From Ectocarpus siliculosus (Eukaryota > Sar > Phaeophyceae > Ectocarpales > Ectocarpaceae): 64,000 nucleotides of DNA. The first letter of the stretch is position 1; each line of letters starts with the position of its first letter. Under the pieces are notes generated by a model, which was given only the letters and a program-made list of their open reading frames with translations, did no database searches and had not been told where the DNA came from. This document shows positions 33,493 through 46,700 of this stretch, piece after piece. The position numbers and the translations under genes were made by a program. The DNA lies in assembly GCA_000310025.1 (NCBI GenBank), contig FN649745.1, positions 293,607 to 357,606 of the forward strand, given 5' to 3'.

Positions 33493-35834
33493 AGCCTCTC
33501 CGGGAGCAGTAAGCTCTTGCGAGGACAAGGGTCGTTCACTCACAAACAGGTTGCGTGCGCACTCTGCCGGGTTTTGATCAGAAAGAAAGTCGAAATCTTG
33601 GCGTGTGTGTCGGGCAGAGGTGGGTTAGGCGCGCCGTAGGTGTTGCGTGCGTCGTGTCGCGCGGAAGGACTTCGCGTACGGGACGGCGTGTCAGCAAAGG
33701 TGGTCCAAACGCAAGAGGTAAACACAGCGGTCGTTCGGTGTGTGTCCGCTATTAGGCCACCCTTGTGTGTGTGTGTGTGTGTGTTTTTCTTTTTTCGTTG
33801 GCGGCCAAGTTTTGACCGTTCTTCTGCTGCCTCCTGCGTAGTTGATGTGCCTTGGTCCTCACACTCCAGACAGATAGCGGTGTATTATAGGGTCTCGTTC
33901 TACTTGTTACGCAACGGTTTTACTACAATAGTGTAGCCTGCGCGCCACTCCGAATACTTGTCGTTTTTGTCTACGGGACCGGCTTGTGCTCTATGATCCT
34001 CGCTGTTTTTTCTTCTTTTTTTTGTTGCTTTTGTTTCGGTCCGATGCAAAAGAAGCGGGCGGAGGGAGCGGTAGGTGATAAGCGATGCAGCAGTTGATGA
34101 GGTAGGTGTATGGAGTTTGAAGCCGTGGGTGTTTTTGTTTTTCTGCTGCTTGTTCTTTACTTTTCAAAGTTGAAGCAGCTGTCCAACTTAAGCCGATGTT
34201 GTCGCTATTCTCATCTTCAACTCATGACTGTTTACGAAGTTGTGTACCACGTTTGGGAGTGGGGGGTATATGTAAGGGTTACGAGTCTGCGGGTCCATGT
34301 AGGGGTGTTGTGGAAACGATAAGCGCAAGTGACGTTTTGGCGCTGTGGTGATGATGTTCGAGCCTTGTTTATCTTTCATGTTTTCGACAAGCATTCTCGG
34401 TTAGTGATCTTGTCTTTCAAGTGTGTTTTTTTTTTTTTTTCGGAGTTGACCTCTCTACACCTTTGGCATCTGTCTGTAGTCTTTGCATATGGGACTCTCC
34501 TTGTACCGTGTGTCGCTCTTGGCTTTTTTTCTTTGTACTAGACGGGTATGGTAACAAGCAGCTCAGTTTTGACGTTGTTTTTTCCTTTGATCGTACCGCA
34601 GTATATCGAAGACACTACGGCCTTTGTGTGATAGGGAGGACGTAGCCTCCATCGATCGTTGTTCATTAGCAGTAGGATACAGTAGCACCAAGGGACAACA
34701 TTTGGTACCTGTCTCTTGAGAATCCGGTGGTATCTTTTTTTGTGCGGACGACATGTGTCTGAGTACAAATTGTTGAAGCCCTGCCGGCCGCGAAGCCCTG
34801 TTCGTCGCCAGTTCTTTCCTGCCGTAAAGCCACGGAGTTCCATCAGAGAAAAGCATCCCGGTATTATTTCGTCGATGGAAGCAAAAGAAACGCAAAATTG
34901 TTGACCTAGAGTTGAGCAGCAAGCGCGATGGGAGGACCTTTGACACTCCCTTCACAAGTGCCGCCACTTGAAGGACTTTGGACTTGCTGTAAGACTCGAG
35001 CCCTGCAAGCTCAAGCGCAACAAGTATGTAGCACACAAGTGCTATGTGGTTCATGTGCTGAAAGTCTATGTACACTCCACGTTACGTTGTGTTGGCCACG
35101 TGCTGCTGTCGTAGCGGTCGTTGGTAGCCCCCCCGGAGGACATGAGGACACTGCTGCGGCCCACGCCACGGGAAAAATCTACTCGATCATAATAAATTAA
35201 GTGGTGGCGATTCGGACGGGGGAAAAGCCCTTTCGTGCAAGACACAGCTTGTTGCACACGTGCTGATTTTGGTTAGTAGCGAAAACCAAACGTTGGGCAC
35301 AACATCAGCGACGGCAGGCGAGCAAGTCCTATGCTGACTTGTGGGTCGTCCGCTGGTCGCAACACGGCAGCGTCAATTCGATTCAAGAAACGCAAAAGAA
35401 ACGAAACACCGAAGACGTTCGAAATTTGTAATTTCAGCGAGACTCGAACCCGGGTGGATACGAAGCCGAGACTGGTGTCTGGCTTGGTCCGCTGCTAATG
35501 GTCGGTGCGCCACGCGCGAGAAATCGACAACTGCCGGAAGCACCACCATGCCATGCCATGCCATGGATACGCTACTCGAAAACCGAACGTTTACTGTTTG
35601 TCAATAAATTTTTTCACGACGTGTTCTTCGCGTCAATATTCTGTGTAGGCAGCCGCCTTGAAGAGAATAATCAAAACTAAAGGGGACAACTCAGCGAAGA
35701 AGAGGACGATATCCCCCCCCCTCCCCTCTGACCCCGCCCCTTGTCGAATAAAACGCGTATCTCAATAACCAGTTCGCGACCAACAAGTGATGGGTAACGA
35801 AAGCCAACGACTTGGACAGCTAGACCAGCACACC
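33493..35834. other. Intergenic region between convergent genes; no secure gene
   Basis: About 2.3 kb between the exchanger (ending on +) and the LRR gene (ending on -). ORFs on both strands are short and have no recognisable motif. Low-complexity T tracts, a (TG)n run at about 33766-33783 and a tRNA-like stretch at 35430-35530 are present. It probably holds both 3' UTRs. Confidence 0.5.
35430..35530 (-). repeat. tRNA-like (SINE-type) sequence, minus strand
   Basis: On the minus strand, GTGGCGCACCGACC and, about 45 bases later, CCGGGTTCGAGTCTCGC resemble tRNA A and B boxes. I could not pair a full acceptor stem, so a functional tRNA is not supported. Confidence 0.3.
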
Positions 35835-38800
35835 TCAGTCCCACGCTGACACGCGGGACCCCAACCCGATCGTCTCCTTCTGGCCGCGAGCCTCAAGCAT
35901 AGCGCCAACGCTGAAACCACCCAGCCCCCCCCCACCCCCCGGCCTGCCAGCAGCGCTGCTGTCTTGCCGCGCCTTCGCCTTCGCACCCTTCCGCTTCGTG
36001 TTGATCACCACGCTCACCACCCCTGATTCTCGGACTGGGACCGCGGCATCTGCCGCCCGTTTTGCGGCGGGTTCTTCCCGCGCCAGGCTATCGCCGCCGT
36101 CCCCTCTCCCAGGAATCGGGAGTTCTTCGGAGGAAGAGTAGGGGTCCTCCTGCTGTTGGGCGCGACCACCCTCGCCGCCGGACGTTGCCGTCTTTTTTTT
36201 TTTCTTGCTCACTACCGTGGTGGCGGCACCTGCTGCGGCGATCGTCTCAACTGCTGTGGTGCCTTCCTCACGCCGGCGACGCCGCTGCTTCTTGGTAAGC
36301 TTGTCGGCACTCTCGGAAGGAGCCGCGGCGGCGGCCTCTTCGACGGGCGAAGAACCCGAACGCTCTCTCCCCTCCTCCTCTTCCCGTCTTCGACGTTTTT
36401 TAGTGTTTCTGTCCTGCTTGTTCGGAATCGCAGCCGCCGCCTCTGTCTGTGCTTCCTCCGCTGCAGCCTTTCGAGCGGCCTTCCTCTTCCGTTTCCGTTC
36501 TTCTTTGCTCGTTCCCGCACCTTCCTCGTCCATGTTCGCAGATGATGCTCCTGAACCCTGCCCCTGCTGGCCAACGCGCATCTCCTTGGGCCTCGAGCTT
36601 TCTTCCTTCGGTTTTCTGGAGACAAGCTGGCCGCCCTCACGATCGCCGGACTTGTCACCCCCTCCTCCATCGACCCCGTCACTCTTGACGGGCCGTGCCT
36701 TTGTCCCGCTGCCTGGAGCTCTCTTACCACCGGTCCCCGGTGTTGTTCCGCGCAACGCCGAGTCTTTCCTACCTCCGCCGGCGCCGGCGCCGGCGCCTTG
36801 CTCGCCCCCGCGCTGCTCGTTGTAGGTATGGGACTTTTTCATCAGGATCCGCTTGCCGTCTCTCACCTTGAGGCCAGGAAACAGAGACCGGACCTTTGCC
36901 ACATAACCTTCCTCTCCATCTTCTTCCCCTGTTCCACTCTTTTCGGCAGCGGCGGCTGCGCCGCAGATCGGGTTCCCGGACAGCGAGAGCTGCATGAGAG
37001 ACTTGAGCGACTTCCCCAGGCGCTCCAGCCCGACCCAGTCGTCGATGCGGTTGTGGCCGAGATCGAGCGTGCGCAAGGCGGCGTTCTTGCTCAGGGACGC
37101 GGGGACCTGAGTGACGATGTTGTGCGCCGCTCGGAGCTCTTCAAGCCCGCTGTTTCGATAACGCGCAGGTGTATGCAGATGGCACCAACACGTCGAGACG
37201 AAGAATGAGCCAAGAGAAAAAGGGAAGAAGGGACACACCGACGAGCGAGACGATCTTCGATTCAATCCAAGCATCGCAAGGCAGAGCACAGGGCGTGGGA
37301 CAAGCAAATCAGACTGATCCTAGGACAGCTTAAATTATGTTGCTGGGGCGGCGCCGGCACCGCATGCTCGGACGACAACACCAAGGGGACCGGCAGTACA
37401 ACTGGAACATGTGCACTCGTTTATGGCGCTTTCAGTTTTCCTCCGAGAAAATGCTCGTGTGTCAAGCACGCGCGATTCGCCTGTGAAGGATGAGGCCGGC
37501 GAAAGGCGGTCTCACCTGCATGCCGAGAGGTCGGGCAGCTCGACGAGAGTGTTGTAGGAGATGGAGAGCTTCGTGAGCGCCGTCAGGCGGCCGAGCCCGG
37601 TCCCCGACAGAGACTTGAGCTGCGGAGACCGGAGTACAACAACAAACAAGAATGGTGTGGTTAGGTCATGTTCACAGGAGGGTGGCAAGGAGATGGGATG
37701 GGGGAATGCACTACGTCAAAAGTACCCGTGGGATCAGCTCAACAACCCAACTCAACAACCTTGCTGCACGAAAACTGCTGTTGTTTACACGAAGCCGAAG
37801 GAAAAGGTGCCTCTTCCTGCGATACAAAAAACAGTACATGCTGTCGAGGGCGCACGAAGCCATGTTTTGGACGTGTAATAGAACAGATGCATCTACGCAC
37901 ACATCTACGCACATGTGCATTCGGGTTGACCGTTTCGGCACCCGACCCCAACAGAGAGATGGAAAGTTACGTCCAAGACAAGGCACTTTTGCTTCAACAA
38001 AATACCCCGTACAACGCAAACCGATGTATGCTACGAGAGAATAAAACAAGCGTTGCCTTGCCGAAGCTCCTGATTCTCTGACTCTGCCCTGCACCCCGCA
38101 GGTGAGCGGACGAGGACACACCTTGTTGTGGCTGAGCACAAGCGTGTTAAGGGAAAGGAGTCCCTGCTTCAGCCACGTCGGCGGGACCTCGGAGATCTCG
38201 TTGTCGCTTAGCACCAGTGCCTGCAACTGTCGAAACTGGGCGAACACCGCGGGGGGAATACGCCGCACGCGATTTCCCGAGGCGTTGAACACCTTCAAGT
38301 CCTTGAGCGGCCGCACTCCGTCCAAGCCGTCGCCTGTCAGCTCGTTGCTGGCTGCGGTGAGATACGTGACCTTTGGGGAGAGGGTACAGGGAGAGGCGGC
38401 AAGTAGGGACAGCGAGTTGGGCGGGTGGTTGCTAGATGAGACGTGCGGTCTCGCTAGGTCTTCAATGCCCTGCGAAGTAAAGTGCTGCGGGTACTATAAT
38501 ATGTTGGATTATTAAGTGTGGTATTTTTATTTATTTGTTGTGTTTTTTTCTCCCACCATTGGATTCTGTCATCTGCCCCTCTGGACCCTATCCTCCACTT
38601 CTACTAGCTAGACAACCCAACCGGGGTCACATACGAGGGGGAGTTGGACCCCTCCTGCGGTTCCTGCCTGAGATATTTTTATCGCGAGAAGGGTACAGCA
38701 ATCCCTTTCCTCGCGACTTATGAAGTCGATCGAGCTTACTAACGACGAGCTTCGCAGCGCGTCGCTTCCAACCTTAGACCAGGATTAATATAGTGAGAGA

Positions 38801-39460
38801 AAAACTCACGTTGCCGGGGCTCGAACCCATGACCTGGCCATTGGTAGACTGCGAATTCCCATTAGACAACAGGGGCGACGGTATGTTGTGTTGCCGTCTC
38901 TTGCCAGCCGACACGCAAATCAAAAAGCATGTGACTTCGACTTACGAGTTGCGACACAAGGAGGTGAAACGAATCACAGCCCTACGTCAAAATATGGTTT
39001 ACCTGCGGGCACCCTTGCAGACCCTTGAGACGGTTCAAGCTGTTCTTGGACAGGTCTAGTCGCCTGCCAACGACGTATGGATACAACGCGCAAAGGAGTA
39101 TGTCGCGGACAGGAGTGTGAGGGAGCCAAAACTGGGTGGACCTGCTGAGAGCGCACTGGGATGATGGCATGTCAAAAACGTAAGGAGCGTAAGAGGAGGC
39201 ACTGCAATGCACCGTTCGGCGTTTCATGCTCTTCGTTCAGCACACCTCAGGGAAGGTAGTTCGAGGCTCTCTATGGTCTTGATACCCCTCGAGGTGAGCT
39301 TGACGTTCGTGATGTCGTCCTCCGTGATAGACGTCTGCTGTGTTTCCTGGCGATGGGCTTTGACGGCTTTCTCCGTTGTGAGCTTGCGAATCAGCGACTG
39401 GGCGGCATCACCACCACCATCCTTGTCCTTCTTCTGCCGAACGATGGTACCATCAGCCAT
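35835..39460 (-). CDS. Leucine-rich-repeat protein with long basic C-terminal tail
   Basis: Complete 5-exon model: 39460-39246 (ATG), 39063-39003, 38370-38122, 37619-37516 and 37149-35835 (stop). All phases match; the protein is 647 residues. Residues 1-57 are charged. Residues about 58-290 hold leucine-rich repeats of the LxxLxLSxNxL type, for example RLDLSKNSLNRLKGL, LVLSDNEISEVPP and LDLGHNRIDDW, capped by a segment ending in FPGLKVRDGKRI. The rest (about 300-647) is disordered: Gly-rich, then several Lys/Arg clusters (KKRRRREEEE, KKQRRRRREE, SKKKKKTA) that would act as nuclear or nucleolar localisation signals, ending VVSVVINTKRKG and a conserved-looking last stretch GLGSRVSAWD. The fold is a protein-interaction scaffold; nuclear location is inference from the basic clusters. 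I do not recognise the precise orthologue. Confidence 0.9.
38805..38895 (-). repeat. tRNA-like (SINE-type) sequence in LRR intron 2
   Basis: On the minus strand, GTTGTCTAATGGG resembles an A box and CATGGGTTCGAGCCCCGG a near-perfect B box with T-loop TTCGAGC and four of five T-stem pairs. The acceptor stem does not pair. A tRNA-derived SINE or pseudogene is likely. Confidence 0.4.
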
Positions 39461-39989
39461 CGCGTACCCGTGGTGATGTAGACGTGGAGGGCACGGCGCG
39501 ATCACGTATGCGTTGTTGGCGGTGTGCTCTGCACGGCAGAGCGGCAGCAGCGGGTCATTCCCAGGTCATTCCAAAGGGGGGCCCCGTGAGAATTCGGCGG
39601 GATTAATTCGACAGTCCCGTCCCGTGCAATAACCACTGCAACACGGCCAGTCACATGACGCCCACACGACGGCCCACTTTAAAGCAGAGCACACTCACCA
39701 GTCCCCCACCGCACAGGCTGTCGCTTCTTTCAGTGTTCACCGGTTCCCTTTGAGCCACCCGGTTGTGCGTCAAGAGAAGGTTCTAAAGATGTCTCGCGAT
39801 GAGAATGAAGAGGGCGTGCATAAGAACTTGTAGCAGTCTATTATGTAGAAAAATGCATACAAATATACAAACACCGAAAGACTACCCATTCGGGATGAAA
39901 CCACAGCAGTCGAAGGGGATGTGTGTGGAGGTCTTTACAGTGAATGGAAGCGTATATGTATGACCGAGGCTAATATTATGTAGATAAAA
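39461..39989. other. Upstream region of the LRR gene
   Basis: About 530 bp between the LRR start codon and the truncated left end of the copia fragment. It should contain the LRR promoter. No TATA-like or other regulatory motif stands out, and no ORF of interest is present. Confidence 0.4.
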
Positions 39990-42900
39990 TTACGTGCAGC
40001 GCTTCCTCGCCGACATGAACGGCATGGGCACTCCGGGGCGTTTCCGCATGGACAACGGCGGCGAGTTCACCGGCGCTGCGTTCACCACGTTCTGCGACGC
40101 TGATCCGGCGCGAGTACACGCCCCCAACACCCCCATCAAGCACAACGCGGTGGTCGAGAGCGCCATCTGGCGCGCAACGAAGGGGGGCCACGCCGCGCGA
40201 CGCCACATTCTCTCCATGGGCCTCGTCGACCTCTCCTCCATCCCCAACGTCGACGCCAACGGACATCGCCTGTGGCTCGCGTCGGCCCTGTGGACATCCG
40301 ACTGCTTCAACCGCTCCGCTACTAAGGCCAACCTGGGCTGGATGTCGCCGTTCGAGGTCTTCTTTGGACGGAAACCGCCGCTCAAGTCGTCCCATTTTCC
40401 AGGAGGGGATGATGCGCGTGAAGCGGACCACCAAGGCGAACCTCCAATCCGTGCGGTGCTTCTACCTGCACGGAGCAAACAACCACTCGACGGCCACTGC
40501 CGTCGTTCTCCGCGCTGACACCGGGCGGCTCGCCATCACCAACAACGTCGTCTGGGTGAACCGCCGGGCAGGAGGGCCGGCGCCGGTGCCGGCCATCGGG
40601 GGGGAGCTCTTCGGTCACCGCGGCGTCCTCGCCGGCCGCCGCCTAACCTGGGGCCGCTGCCGCACCGCCACCGCCGACGCCATCGCGGACATACGTCTAC
40701 ACCCCGCCCGCGACAGCGACTACCGCAGCACCGCCGCCCGCTTCCCCGCCGATCTTCACAAGATCCTCAGCTCCGTCGCCGATCTCCGACGTGTCGTCTT
40801 CCAGCTACGCCGCCCACCGCAGCCACGCCGCCCCGTCCGCTACCGACGCCACCGTCCACCGCCGCCGCGCTTCTCCATTTGTCGCCGACGCCACTGCCAA
40901 AGCCTGCCATCGCCGCCGCTCCCGCTCCTTCGCACCCGCCGCTTTCGAAACGAGCCGTCAAGGAGTTGGGACGAGAGGACGCAAGGGTTCACGGCCGCAC
41001 GCGCGGCGATGGGGTGCGGTTCATGGATGAGCAACAACAACCGCCGTCGCCGTCCGGTGGCGGCGCCGCTCTCCACCACCGCCTTGGACTGTTGGCCATG
41101 ATGGACAATAACGCCCTCATCTCGTCGTTCGCAACTGGGGAGGCCGTGGATTAAAGACGCCGAGACCTACCGCCTCGGACGCCGCTGGATCCGAGTCTTG
41201 GAGGCCGTGGGAGCGGGGGGGCTGTGGGAGCCGGGGGGGCTGTGGAATCCGGGGGGGGCGGAAGGCCGCATGTGTTCACAACGATGTTCGCCACCCGCGA
41301 GGACGTGGAAGCCGCTCTTCGCGCCGAGTGCACGCCTGACAAGACACCCGACCTTCCCCACTGCCTCGCCAGCGACCTCCGCGTGCCGAGAACGTTGAAG
41401 GAGGCCATACGGTCCCAACACCAAGAGTTGTGGAAAGACTCAGTAGGTCGCGAGTTTTTCGGTGTGCTAGATGCAGGTTTCTTTGGGGCAGTGTCTACAT
41501 AGCATTGATGCCAAGTGGGTCTTTAACTGGAAGGCAGACGAGTACGGATGGCCGACGAAATTCAAGGCAAGACTTGTAGCGTGGGGGGACATGCAGAGGG
41601 CTTTGATTGATTTTGGAGAATTGTTTGCACCCACCGTATCAGTGCCTACAGTTGTGTGCGCTTGCTAGCAGCATTGGCATGTGAACAGAACCTTGACTTG
41701 TGTCATTTCGATATTCAGCAGGCATTTGGGCAGTGCGAGCTTGATGAAGATGTTTTCATGCGTCTACCGCAGGGTTGTGGCAGGTTATCTGGTCTGATCG
41801 TGAAGCTATGCAAGAGTCTGTACAGTTTGAAGCAGGCATCACGACAATGGCATGCGCACCTGACGAGGTGTTTTGTTACTTTCAGGTTTTTTGCAGTGTC
41901 TGGCGGATGCGCGTGTTTTCCGATTGATGGAGGAGGGACATGTGATCATGATCATCGTGGTCCACGTGGATGACATTTTTGCTGTAGGGTAGAAGGAGAG
42001 GTGAGACCACAGTTTGGCAGGGATCTCAATGAGATGGTCCCCGTGGAGAACCTTGAAGAGTTGAGGTAGTACTCCGCGTGCTTTTACGAGAGAGACATGG
42101 GGAAGGGACTGTTGAAGACTTCGCAGCAGAGGTTTGCCGAAGAGTTGGCTGCAGAGTACGGTGTTGAGTGGGGAAAGAGCGTGCCCTTGTCTGTTAGCGT
42201 AAAGCTCACCGACTTTGACGAGAACGAAGCGTGCGCTGATGTCCCTTTTCGCAAGTTGGTAGGATCCCCGATGTGGTTGGCCACTCAAACAAGGCCGTGA
42301 AACGTGCATGGAGTTGCTGACTGTACTCCACTTACTTTCGGCGTGCCGTGACCCGAATGTACTCTATCGATGGTACGCACCTGCCTACCGGCCTTGCTCT
42401 ATTGACTAGCTGGTGAGGACAGGACCAGAGATCGGGGATGCATTGCACATGGTAGTTTATTTTGGTGATGGATGGCCATGTCCAGGCGGTGAGGTCATGA
42501 ATCGTCACTCACGTGTGTGTCAGAACCCAGGATATCAATACCAAGCAAGAGTTGTTACTGCCCAAGAGGGAAGAACCGAGAAATGTTGTGCAACCTTTGA
42601 GAATGGTACTGACAATAATCGCGCTGGAAGAGAAACGGCGAACGCCGCTTCAGTCGGAACAGCCTCCCTCATCACTACCAGACTGTTATTTCTTATTCAC
42701 TCCATTGCTCTGTTGGTTACCGGTGCTGACGTCAACCTTCGAACCGTATGTCAATTCCATAACAACTGAAATGGTACGGGTTCACCCTCCAGCTGCCAAA
42801 TATCATGAGTGCAGCCTGAATTACCCAAAAAGCTGGAAGCAGCACGAACACGTGCCGGTTAATACAGCTCAGAAACCGCCCCAGAGCTACTCACAGTAGC
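39990..42900 (+). pseudogene. Decayed, 5'-truncated Ty1/copia retrotransposon (pol)
   Basis: The order of pieces is that of copia pol. The integrase C-terminal half runs from about 39990 to 40400 ([10 protein letters not shown], the WMSPFEVFFGRKPP end) and continues in another frame to about 40620. A low-complexity linker follows, then reverse transcriptase pieces: DAKWVFNWKADEYG with FKARLVAWG (41509-41600), LCHFDIQQAFGQCELDEDVFMRLPQG (41695-41780) and LCKSLYSLKQASRQWH (41800-41855), then a segment like the RT/RNase H connection to about 42300. Several frameshifts and in-frame stops separate them, so no functional polyprotein remains. I see no LTRs or primer-binding site. The first 319 bases recur at 30325-30643. 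Confidence 0.85.
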
Positions 42901-43083
42901 ACAAAGGCTCAAGATCGCATTGTCTGTTCCTCAGGAGGAATGGAGAATGAAAGATCCGCGACCTCAACTATCCCCGTGCTGCGTCTCAAACACGTGATGC
43001 GGTTAATCTGTATGTAGTGTCTCCTGTCCGTCGATGCGAATGAGCGGCCAAACAGGTTCTCTCTTACGCCTTTTACCCACCGC

Positions 43084-43899
43084 TTGTCTTTGGAACCCCC
43101 GGTTTTGGTGTGGGAGTTTTTGGGTGTGGTGGCGATGTGGCAAAAAAAACAAGTTCAGTTCGTTTCGCGAGTGACGGGAGCCCTTCGCTTTGAAGAAGCT
43201 TCCTCTTCTCTCAGTGTCTCAACAAAGACTGGAATTTTTCATATTTTCGTCATGGCAATGACAGCGAGGATACGACGTGTTCGCCACCTACACCACACAA
43301 AACACGTGATCATCATTGAAGAGCAATGTAAGATGAGGCAGTCCCATCTACCTATCCGTCTTGAAAACGCATGCACAGCCAAAAGCAGCGTACAATCCTG
43401 CCAAAGTGTGCGAAAGGGCACAGGTACCGCTTCCCCTTGCTCACCCTTGGTAACACGAACGAAAGACAAGGGGAGAGGTGTGACGCTCCTCGTAGCAGGA
43501 ACTTGTGGATTTCCCAATGTTCGAAGTAGTTTGCTGATAAATAGTGAGATCATGTCTGTTCTTGATTCCATCACAAAGCAGCGCGTACGTCTTCCGGAAA
43601 AATCAAGCTCGGGTACAAGCTCTCTTAAATCCCCAACTGCCTCTAGCCGCCCCCAACTGACTGACCAAGTAAACATAATATCGCCAGACAAAGACCCCAC
43701 AAGAATCTGCTACCGGTTTATTATCACCACGCCCAACCCTCGACGTATGCATGTCTCTGGAGTACCGACAGATGCATTTTGGAGACTCAACGTGAACGTC
43801 GGCTTCCTTCCACAATGCGTTGCACCACTGACCAAGTTGACAACGCGCATTTACTCTGAAAACAACGAGGGCCAGTTCCCTCCTTCCGGGTTCAACTAG
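43084..43899 (+). other. Unrecognised open reading frame, doubtful gene
   Basis: An open frame of about 270 codons; the first ATG is at about 43135. No domain, signal peptide or compositional pattern of a real protein is evident, and no similarity is recognised. It lies between two decayed loci. Splice-site-like borders are not obvious. It may be chance, or part of a transposon remnant. Confidence 0.15.
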
Positions 43900-44002
43900 A
43901 GTAAATTTACGCGTTTACCACACATTCCCTGACACTTCACTATGGCACCTGTTATTGCTGCCAAAAAAAAATCACCAATCACGTACTTTGAACAGACATG
44001 CA

Positions 44003-46700
44003 TTACAGGTACCCAACGATACTCCGGAATACACCTTCCTCACGTGCACCAAGTACAGCCACCAACAAGCCAACCAAGCCACCAGCAGTAGCATCGCTCT
44101 CTGTTGGCGCCATAATGCCCCCCTCGGCTCCCTGCTGGAACGTCGCCCCAGCGTCGAACCTTTGCCCAAACACCGGCATCCCGCGCTCGAACGTTCCGTG
44201 TCGAACTCCTAGGACTTGCTCCTCCATGCTTCGCTTTCAGCAATACCCTGTTGGGTCTGGTGCGACACAAGACTAGCCAGCCGCGTCGACGCCACGCTTT
44301 ATCCTGCGGCGCCTTCGATAGCAGGAGTCGAACGAGCATCGAGTTCCGGAACCTAGAAGGATTGGCTGAGTACCCTTGCAAACCCTCTCCAGCGGTTTGG
44401 CCATGCGAGTCTACCGCGTTTTCATCAGCACCCCATCTCAACAAAAGGTTGACTGAGTGAGCCGCGTCGCATGCTGAATGCCGATGCCTGATGCGGCGCA
44501 CTGCGCAGTGAAGGGGAGAGTATTGGCTGTTGTCCAATGCTTGAACGTCCGCGCCACTTCTCAGAAGGGCACGTATCGCTGAGCACTTTAGATTCTTACA
44601 AGCAATATGAAGAGGTGTACAGCCGCCCAGATCTTGAACGTCAACCTTAGCGCCTCCATCGACGAGTGCATCGATCGAGTTTACATGTCCACGTTCCGCG
44701 GCTTCGTGCAACGGAGTCCAGCCATGTATTGTTCGTATCTCCGTGTCCGCCGCGTTTCGAAGTAGTGCCTTCAGCACGCCAGTGTGGTCGTACTTCGCGG
44801 ACACATGCAGCGGCGTGAAATTCTTGACGTGGTCATTGAAAACGTAAACCTCCGCAACAGCGGCGAGGAGGGCTTCCGCTGCTGGAACGGAGTTAAAATA
44901 CGCTGCGCACAACACGAGTGGATCGCCGAGCAACTTCATGTTCGCGTTGGCCCCATGCTTCAACAGGGCAACTATAGTGGCGTGCTCATCTTGCCTTGGA
45001 CGACTGCCGAGGCCACGCATGCATATGCCATGGAAGGTTACGACCAGAGGCGTCCTGAAGTCCCTGTCCAGCGCCTCGATACTCACCCCAGCCTTGAAAA
45101 GCTCGTCAACAACGCCGGCATGATTGTTCAACGCAACCTGGTGCAAAACAGTCGAGCCCCCATAGCCCGTCGCGCCCAAATCCGCTCCGCGACGAATCAA
45201 AAGTTCCACCACGTCGGCGTGCCTATTCAACGCGGCTATCGACAGAGCCGACGAACCGTCTTTGTCACGCGGGAGGTTAACATGTGCGCCAGCAGCCAAC
45301 AGGACTTGTGTCGCAGCAACGCTACCGCGCGTCGCTGCGGCATGAAGTGGTGCTTGACCATCACCAGAAATCGTGTGCATGTCAGCCCCACCCTCCAAGA
45401 AGAGCGTGTTGGTAATCCCGTAGGACGCTAAATGGAGGGGGGTCCGCCCGCTGTTGTCCCTTGTGTTGATGACAGCCCCATGTTTCAGTAGAGAGCAGGG
45501 GGCCTCGGAGCACTCGTGGACGCTACGTGGAGAGCGTAAAGCCGCTCTCAGGAACAATGCATCCACTTCAGCCCCTGCTGCTACCAGCGCATCGATCACA
45601 TCAGGTTTGTTTTCGAAGGAGGCCTTGTGCAAGACAGTCTGCCCGTCTGGGCCTCTGGCATTCAACCTCGCGCCTTGCCGGATTAAGCGTTGCACGATAT
45701 CGACATGCCCACCCTCAGCAGCCAACTCCAGCGGCGTATCCCAGCTGTCGTACCTGTTTGCGCGGAGATGGAGCCGCGCGCCAGCATCCAGGAGGGCATT
45801 CACAACAACAGAATGTCCTCTTTCGGCCGCAACATGCAGGGCAGCGTGGCGATAGCCGGCCAGCGCGTGCACGTCCGCCCCATGCCTCAGCAGGGCCAAC
45901 ACAGCCTCTGGTGAATCGCTTCCACTTGCCACGTACAGCAGTGTCTCATCCTTTCCACATCCCCCGCGAGCGTTCACCCCCGCTCCTGCTTCGATGAGCA
46001 CATCGATGGCGCCTGCCTGGTTGCTCTGAGCGGCCGCGTGTAGCGCAGCGAAGCCTTCAGCGTCGCGAGCATCAAGGTCCGCCCCGTGCCGCATCGTTGC
46101 TCGCATTACAGCCACGTGCCCATCAATTAATAGCAGCCAAATGCAGCGCTGGTTCGTCATTGTCACCAGAGCGGAGGCTTGAGTCCGCGCCGGCAGCCAA
46201 AATGATTTCCACCGCAGGAACGGAGCCTAGCGTTGCTGCGAGGTGCAAGGGAGTCCGACGCTGGCTATCCAGTGCATCCACGGCAGCTCCCTGTTGAAGC
46301 ATCAGGGGCATGGTATCGTCACAGCCCAAGCCGGCGGCAAGGTGCAGAGGGGTCTGCCCCATCTTGTCAATAAAATCTTTCAGGCTCACTCCCATCCTTA
46401 GGAGTTCTCGAGCAAGCCCATGCTGACCACACCCCTTATTATACTGCCAGAAGTAAAGCACTCCGGCTCGCCCCTGCTGATTGCAGCTTCATCACGATGT
46501 CAAGGTTCCCCGCAGCCGCGGCATACTTCAACGGAGTGATAAGTAAGCCACGCTGACCATTCCTCTGCGGTCGCCCCGGCGCAAACGATGTCGAAGACGG
46601 TGCCTTCCGCCCCATTTAGGGTTGTCCTACCCTCTGGTAATTCAAGGCCCCTTTCGGCTGCCCGGGCTGCACGCATGGTTGTTCTTGGCTGGTCATTCAT
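44003..46700 (-). pseudogene. Ankyrin-repeat protein gene with at least four frameshifts
   Basis: On the minus strand, from an ATG at 46700, the frame runs about 50 codons (ending CAGATAEEW). It then shifts near 46550 into NGQRGLLITPLKYAAAAGN, again near 46455 into the first clear ankyrin repeats (MGQTPLHLAAGLG, RRTPLHLAATLG), again at about 46130 (AAIN, then DGHVAVM in another frame), and finally near 44220 into a tail that ends GVFRSIVGYL and TAA at 44003. Between 46130 and 44230, some 15 ankyrin repeats stay open in one frame (G-TPLHxAAxxGH pattern). A conserved WRRRGWLVLCR segment follows the repeats. Ankyrin repeats mediate protein binding. Because most of the frame is intact, decay is recent, or some shifts are sequencing errors; no introns explain them. 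Confidence 0.85.

Noticed and set aside
44003-44227. Separate small minus-strand gene
   Set aside because: Its end (GVFRSIVGYL) reads as the natural tail of the ankyrin gene in a shifted frame, so it was merged with that pseudogene.
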